From Nectonema munidae (lineage: Eukaryota; Nematomorpha; Nectonematoida; Nectonematidae), in contig JAUIRK010000933.1 of the NCBI GenBank assembly GCA_030549495.1, positions 1 to 64,000 on the forward strand: DNA of 64,000 bases. Direction: 5' to 3'. Both the position numbers and the translations under genes were made by a program. Shown piece by piece: positions 59,940-64,000 of this stretch. How positions within the stretch are numbered: position 1 is the first letter of the stretch; each line of letters opens with the position of its first letter. Under the pieces are notes generated by a model that did not search any database, was not told the origin of the DNA, and saw only the letters and a program-made list of their open reading frames with translations.

Positions 59940-60105
59940 GATTCAGCCGGTTCGTTAGAACCGTCTTACAGAATTTTGTGAGTTCGGCGAACCGACAAGT
60001 CGCTTCCAGTAGTCTTTTGCCTCTCATCCGAAAAGAACCGGAACCGTTGGGACGGTTCGTTTTGTTAGTGATTTAGTGCATAGTTTATTTATACAAGTGG
60101 TTACC
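59940..60105. mobile_element. hAT-like non-autonomous fragment, uncertain
   Basis: GGGATTCAGCCGGTTCGTTA and nearby GGCGAACCGAC, AACCGGAACCGTTGGGACGG resemble the GGGATTCAxxCGGTTC ends of hAT-type elements. CGGTTC-GTTA-GAACCG forms a short hairpin. No matching right end was found. Confidence 0.3.
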
Positions 60106-60910
60106 AGGTTTGTTACCATGTATTGTGCTTGTTTTCTCGGTACATTTATGTTATTAACCCGTTAATGACCAACGTATTAGGTACCATAATACCTAATCAT
60201 ATATGATACGCTTGATAAAAAGACAGATTTGAATTAAACAAAATTCTTATTTCAGGATATTTTCTCTATTAAGCTTTAAATAATTATCGGAGATACTGTG
60301 AATATAAAATTTGAAACATCAGCGGTATCTATTTAAAAGTTAAGTCTTTAGTCTAAAAATGTTAAATCTTTAAAATTTGATGTTTATTCATAGCTAAAAA
60401 CAATAAAGTATCGAATAACCTAAAATATATATTTTTTTTAATGCCAAGATTTAGTTATTTAAAAATATAAGAGCCGTTTTTTGCTTTTTTTAATGTATAT
60501 GTGTTTAAAGATTAGCTTAGTTTAACAGGGTATCAAATATGATACATTGAGCTTGACAATGATAATAATTGCTATAGTGATTAATCACAACATCATCTAA
60601 TACATATGTTACACTCACGATAGATGCAAATGAATATAACTGCACATGAATATATCAAATTCTCTCCCTTCACTTAGTCTATTTGATTGATCACTTATTT
60701 TAAATATTATTTCATATTTTGCATAAATCCATAATTTTATATTCCATAGGCCTTACCTCTTAAAACTCCTCTAAATTTTGTATTTTGTATACGTTTATGT
60801 ATTTCATTATAGTAAGAAATTGGTTTTTATTTTGATAAGTATATTTTGATAAGTGTTTATGTAAAACTAGCTCTTCACAAAACCTTTACATCACAAAATC
60901 AGCACCTATT

Positions 60911-61030
60911 CATGAGGTAATGTACGAGAGAACGGGTATTCATGAGGTAATGTTCGAAGGAACGGGTTTTCATGAGGTAATGTTCGAAGAAACGGGTATT
61001 CATGAGGTTGAATACGAATGGACGGGTATA
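60911..61030. repeat. 30-bp minisatellite, four units
   Basis: Four copies at 60911, 60941, 60971 and 61001 of CATGAGGTAATGTTCGAAGG followed by AACGGGTATT, with a few changes. The unit is exactly 30 bp, so one frame reads a decapeptide HEVMFEETGI-type repeat before a stop. It lies just before the hAT frame that starts at 61018. Confidence 0.9.
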
Positions 61031-62420
61031 AAATGAAAAGACAACAAAATATACTGAAGTTCATGCATAAAATCCCAAGAACTGAAAGTTTAGTGGAAGA
61101 AATTACTAAAAATGCACTAGTTATAGCTCCATCTTTGATGAAAAATACTGATGAAACGTCTGCTTTTGATAGGCGTACTGTGTCACCTTCAGATCAGACA
61201 GATGTCGCATCATCTCTGCCAGACTGCTGGAGTGCGATGCAATATGAAAATTTTCAAAAAAAGTATGATGGATTGATTGTTTGTAGCAAGAAACTTGATT
61301 GTGATCACTGTGCCAAATTTGATTCTCTAAATATAAAAGGAATTAGAGTTTCAGTTGAATGGGGAAGCTGCAGTGTTGAAGCCTCAGGAAAGAATAAAGC
61401 CATTCAGCAAGCATCTCTCAGGAAAAAAATAAAGGAGCATTTTTTATCAAAAGCACTTAGTGCCTTGTAAAGCAACAAGAGTATCATGCATATGATGGAA
61501 TTATAAAAAGTATTGATAAAATGAATGAGAGTTATATTGCCTCTATCTGCAAAGTTTTCAATACAGTCTACAGTTTGGCAAAAAGATGCAGGCATTTTCT
61601 GATGTTGAAGATTAGATTGAACTTCAAATAAGAAGAGTTAACATGGGTGTTTGACTTCATTCACGCAAAACTGCTGTGAAAATAGTTGATCACACTGGAA
61701 CAAAACTTGAAAATTTGTGTCATCGTGGATGAAACTTCAACCATATCCAATATACACGTTTTTATAATTTTTTTGAAGATTGAAGATAGTGATCGATAAC
61801 CAACAATATTCTTTGATTTGGTTGAATTCGAAAGACATGGAACAGAACAAATATACGCGTCGCTTGCATGATGGTGGGTTTGATAATGAATATTTGAGAA
61901 ATAATTTGATTATTTTCTGTTCAGATGGTAATGCTTGGCCGCAATTCTGGGATAGGCATTAGACTTAGAAAGGATTATTCTAACGATCCTTTGGCATTGC
62001 TTAAATCATCGTTTACAATTTGTTTTGGACGATTCTGTCAATGACATAAAACAAGTGACCATTTCAAAATATTCATGGATAAAATCACAAATTTTCCAAA
62101 AACCAAATGCAAATCTTTAAAATTTAGGAAGAGCTTGGGCAACAAATACTGAAGATTGGTAGAGTTCTAGGACCAGCGTGAGCTGTTTGCAGTCCAAGAT
62201 CTGCGATTGCTGTGTGGCGTGCTTATTCAGCATTCTACAAATATTTTTCTAGTGAAGCAAAATATTCAGGGATGGCTGCACGTTTTTGAAACAAGCATTT
62301 CTTCCAGGATCTGGCACTGATGATAGATATACTTCAAGAAATTTCCTTGCTTTCTAATGCTCTTCAAGCTAGAAGTTTAACACTGATAAAAGCTGAACAG
62401 TAAATAAAAAGGACCGTTAA
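61018..62420 (+). pseudogene. hAT transposase pseudogene (KIAA1586-like)
   Basis: The first 150 codons (to 61470) are open: CWSAMQYENFQKKYDGLIVC, CDHCAKF, GIRVSVEWGSCSVEASGKNK and LRKKIKEHF match the BED-like start of KIAA1586-type hAT proteins. Downstream, in changing frames, come YIASICKVFNTVYSLAKR, VIVDETSTISN (first Asp), FFDLVEFER, NLIIFCSDGN, WHCLNHRLQFVLDDSVNDIK (second Asp and H region) and traces to about 62.4 kb. Many stops and indels follow the first segment. No TIRs were identified. Confidence 0.75.
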
Positions 62421-62427
62421 GGCATTT

Positions 62428-63617
62428 GAAATGTTGAGAGAAAAATAAAGTTTTCAATCGTTACAATTTTATATCAATGAATATTGTCAGGCTCGCGTTA
62501 AATTTTTTCACCAAAGGTCATTAATCTTTATCAGTACGTTAGTTACATTTTAGAACATTTGAAAACTTTAATTTTTTCAAGTCAATAAATTTTTTTTCAA
62601 TAGCTATTTGGGAATGAATATTTTGACTAGCTATCCCGTTTAAAAGCAAAAATACTCTATTTTTTAATATTTGAGCAGAGATATTTTTTATAATGTTTGA
62701 TATAAATTTTGTAAGCAACATTATAAATAATTAATTGAATCATTTTTTACAAAAATTTGTTGATTATTATAATAAAAATATAAAATTGAAACAAAATGTT
62801 TCAGTTGTAAAAAATGTACTTGATCTATTTATGACAGCTGCCAGAATTTTACTTATAGACAGAAATAGTCAAAAAAAATGCAATGATTTTCATATTCCCT
62901 TATACTATGATTTCTGTTAGTTTAAATGTTTTTTTTGGATTTTATGTTCTTAGACTAAAATAATTTTATGAAAAGTGATTAAACTACAGTTTTTTCTATA
63001 CATTCCTAACAAAATGTAAAAAATACAAGCGTTACCAAAATGTGCGATTGCCTGTAAACTAGCATAGGTGGCTTATGTATGGTGGCGCATAAAACAACTT
63101 ACAACTTTTAAGCTTATAAGAGTTAGCTGCTTCAACCTTTGCTGCTTATAAAAACTTGAAAATATCAAATAAACTATCTCATTTTTTATGCCTCTTATTA
63201 TTTTGAAATTATTCTGAGAACAGACAGTTACATTTTAAAATAGTGAAAATTGCTTTATTAGTTTATTTTGTCTCCTTTCTCTCTATGTAGCAAATTTTTT
63301 AATTTTGGGTAAAAGGTAAGGTAAAGGTACCGTGAGTGTGTTTTCATTGACAAGGCACTGATGTACCGCTTATGTCAAACTGAGCAAATTGCTATCGATG
63401 AAGATTCGAACCCTGAGACTTCCCTGCTTAGTTCATCATCTCACCACACCCATAGAGTATGCTGTAGGGGATACGTCAAATTAGTTTTCAAAAAATTTAA
63501 GTTATGCTGTAAAATTTTATAGTTTTTGTTGAAGCTCGATAGACTTTTTTCCTTAAAAGTTATTATAAAAGGCAAATCATTGCAAAAGTTTAAAAGTTGT
63601 TATTTTACTTTTTGTAG
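62428..63617. repeat. Dispersed repeat R, copy 2, with insertion
   Basis: Matches the copy at 56618-57330, but about 510 bp at roughly 62600-63112 are extra here. The minus strand near 63.4 kb has GGGTTCGAATC, a good polymerase III B box, with AACTAAGCAGGG-like sequence upstream, so the central part may be tRNA-related. Confidence 0.75.
62600..63112. other. Insertion within dispersed repeat R
   Basis: About 510 bp of AT-rich DNA that split copy 2 of repeat R. No terminal repeats or target duplication stand out. A 61-codon open frame at 62735-62920 is unassigned. It could instead be an ancestral part lost from copy 1. Confidence 0.45.
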
Positions 63618-63632
63618 ATCTTGAAATTTTAC

Positions 63633-64000
63633 AATGCAGCATAAAAGGAAAATTATTTAAAGTGATATTTTATCATTTTTCACCTTTAAAAAAACTGAAA
63701 CTAATTGTGAGAATTCTGTATCCATAAATTTCAATAAAACCCAAAAATCTCTGCCACTCTCACAAGAAGCTCTGACATTGAGTTCTAGTACTAGTAATTC
63801 ATATTTTTCACAAGAAAGCGATCCTTTCTCAGCCAAAAGTTCAGTTTCCCAAAGATTCTCAAAAGAGGTCTTTTTTACAGGCATGGTATGAAATTTTTAG
63901 TTGGTTAGAGTATAGCATAACTAAAGATAGGACTTTTTGTTATGCATGCCGCTTTTTTGATACAAAAACTTCTAAGTCTGAAAATTCGTTTATGATAACT
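63633..64000 (+). pseudogene. hAT transposase 5' part (ZMYM1/TTF-finger type), runs off window
   Basis: Starts near ATG 63633. Lead sequence has ILSFFTFKK and S-rich DPFSAKSSVSQRFSK. In a second frame, AWYEIFSWLEYSITKDRTFC and YACRFFDTKTSKSENSF follow. WLEYS-x4-DxxFCyxCRxF is the TTF-type zinc finger that opens ZMYM1-like hAT transposases. A stop near 63660 and a frame change near 63.85 kb are visible. The catalytic core lies beyond the window. Confidence 0.7.

Overview
The window is eukaryotic, very AT-rich and almost wholly made of repeats. Introns of roughly 50-70 bp, the mix of transposon families (hAT, piggyBac, Tigger, MULE, Helitron, Jockey/CR1-type and R1/I-type LINEs, Ty3-type and DIRS-like retroelements) and a C1QBP/p32 gene point to an invertebrate animal. 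An arthropod such as a parasitic copepod fits, but this is inference and the species cannot be fixed from the sequence. I see no rRNA, tRNA, CRISPR or bacterial gene. The only recognisable intact host gene is the p32 homologue at 52.3-53.0 kb.

Layout. 1-3.36 kb: satellite array of about 20 units of 153-178 bp. 3.36-3.69 kb: rearranged scrap of a GC-rich retroelement (family A). 3.7-7.6 kb: AT-rich DNA carrying a 12-bp motif eleven times in one orientation and once inverted at the far left. 7.64-9.0 kb: a multi-exon gene with C2H2 fingers, short phase-1 introns and an acidic tail, cut off by a second A fragment. 9.5-15.9 kb: tandem array of a 2.26-kb unit that includes family A tail sequence, a hAT-like MITE and, in two units, a perfect hairpin. 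16.1-16.5 kb: scrap of a piggyBac transposase tail. 17.4-18.97 kb: decayed Helitron. 18.98-27.04 kb: nest of two related DIRS-like retroelement families; a B copy sits inside an A copy, and a second B copy (terminal repeat plus gag) sits in A-linked sequence. 27.16-27.64 kb: an orphan reading frame. 27.64-32.24 kb: a nearly full-length LINE.

32.9-39.1 kb: hAT remnant, a LINE RNase H scrap, then a 4.2-kb piggyBac element with TTAA target duplications and a smaller piggyBac-like repeat nested in it. 39.45-44.52 kb: a young Ty3-type LTR element whose LTRs differ at 5 of 232 positions, abutting a minus-strand R1/I-like LINE (44.5-47.0 kb). 47.5-48.7 kb: another LINE remnant. 50.0-51.2 kb: minus-strand Tigger and MULE remnants back to back. 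52.3-53.0 kb: p32 gene. 53.6-54.4 kb: second copy of the piggyBac-like repeat. 55.2-64 kb: hAT-like MITEs, a piggyBac tail, three different hAT transposase remnants, a 30-bp minisatellite and a dispersed repeat present twice.

The genes do not form a pathway; the window is a layered record of transposon insertions. The most unusual parts are the finger-protein gene with its 12-bp motif array (possibly an undescribed DNA element) and the two DIRS-like families, whose pol regions both stop at RNase H with no integrase or recombinase seen before the terminal repeat.
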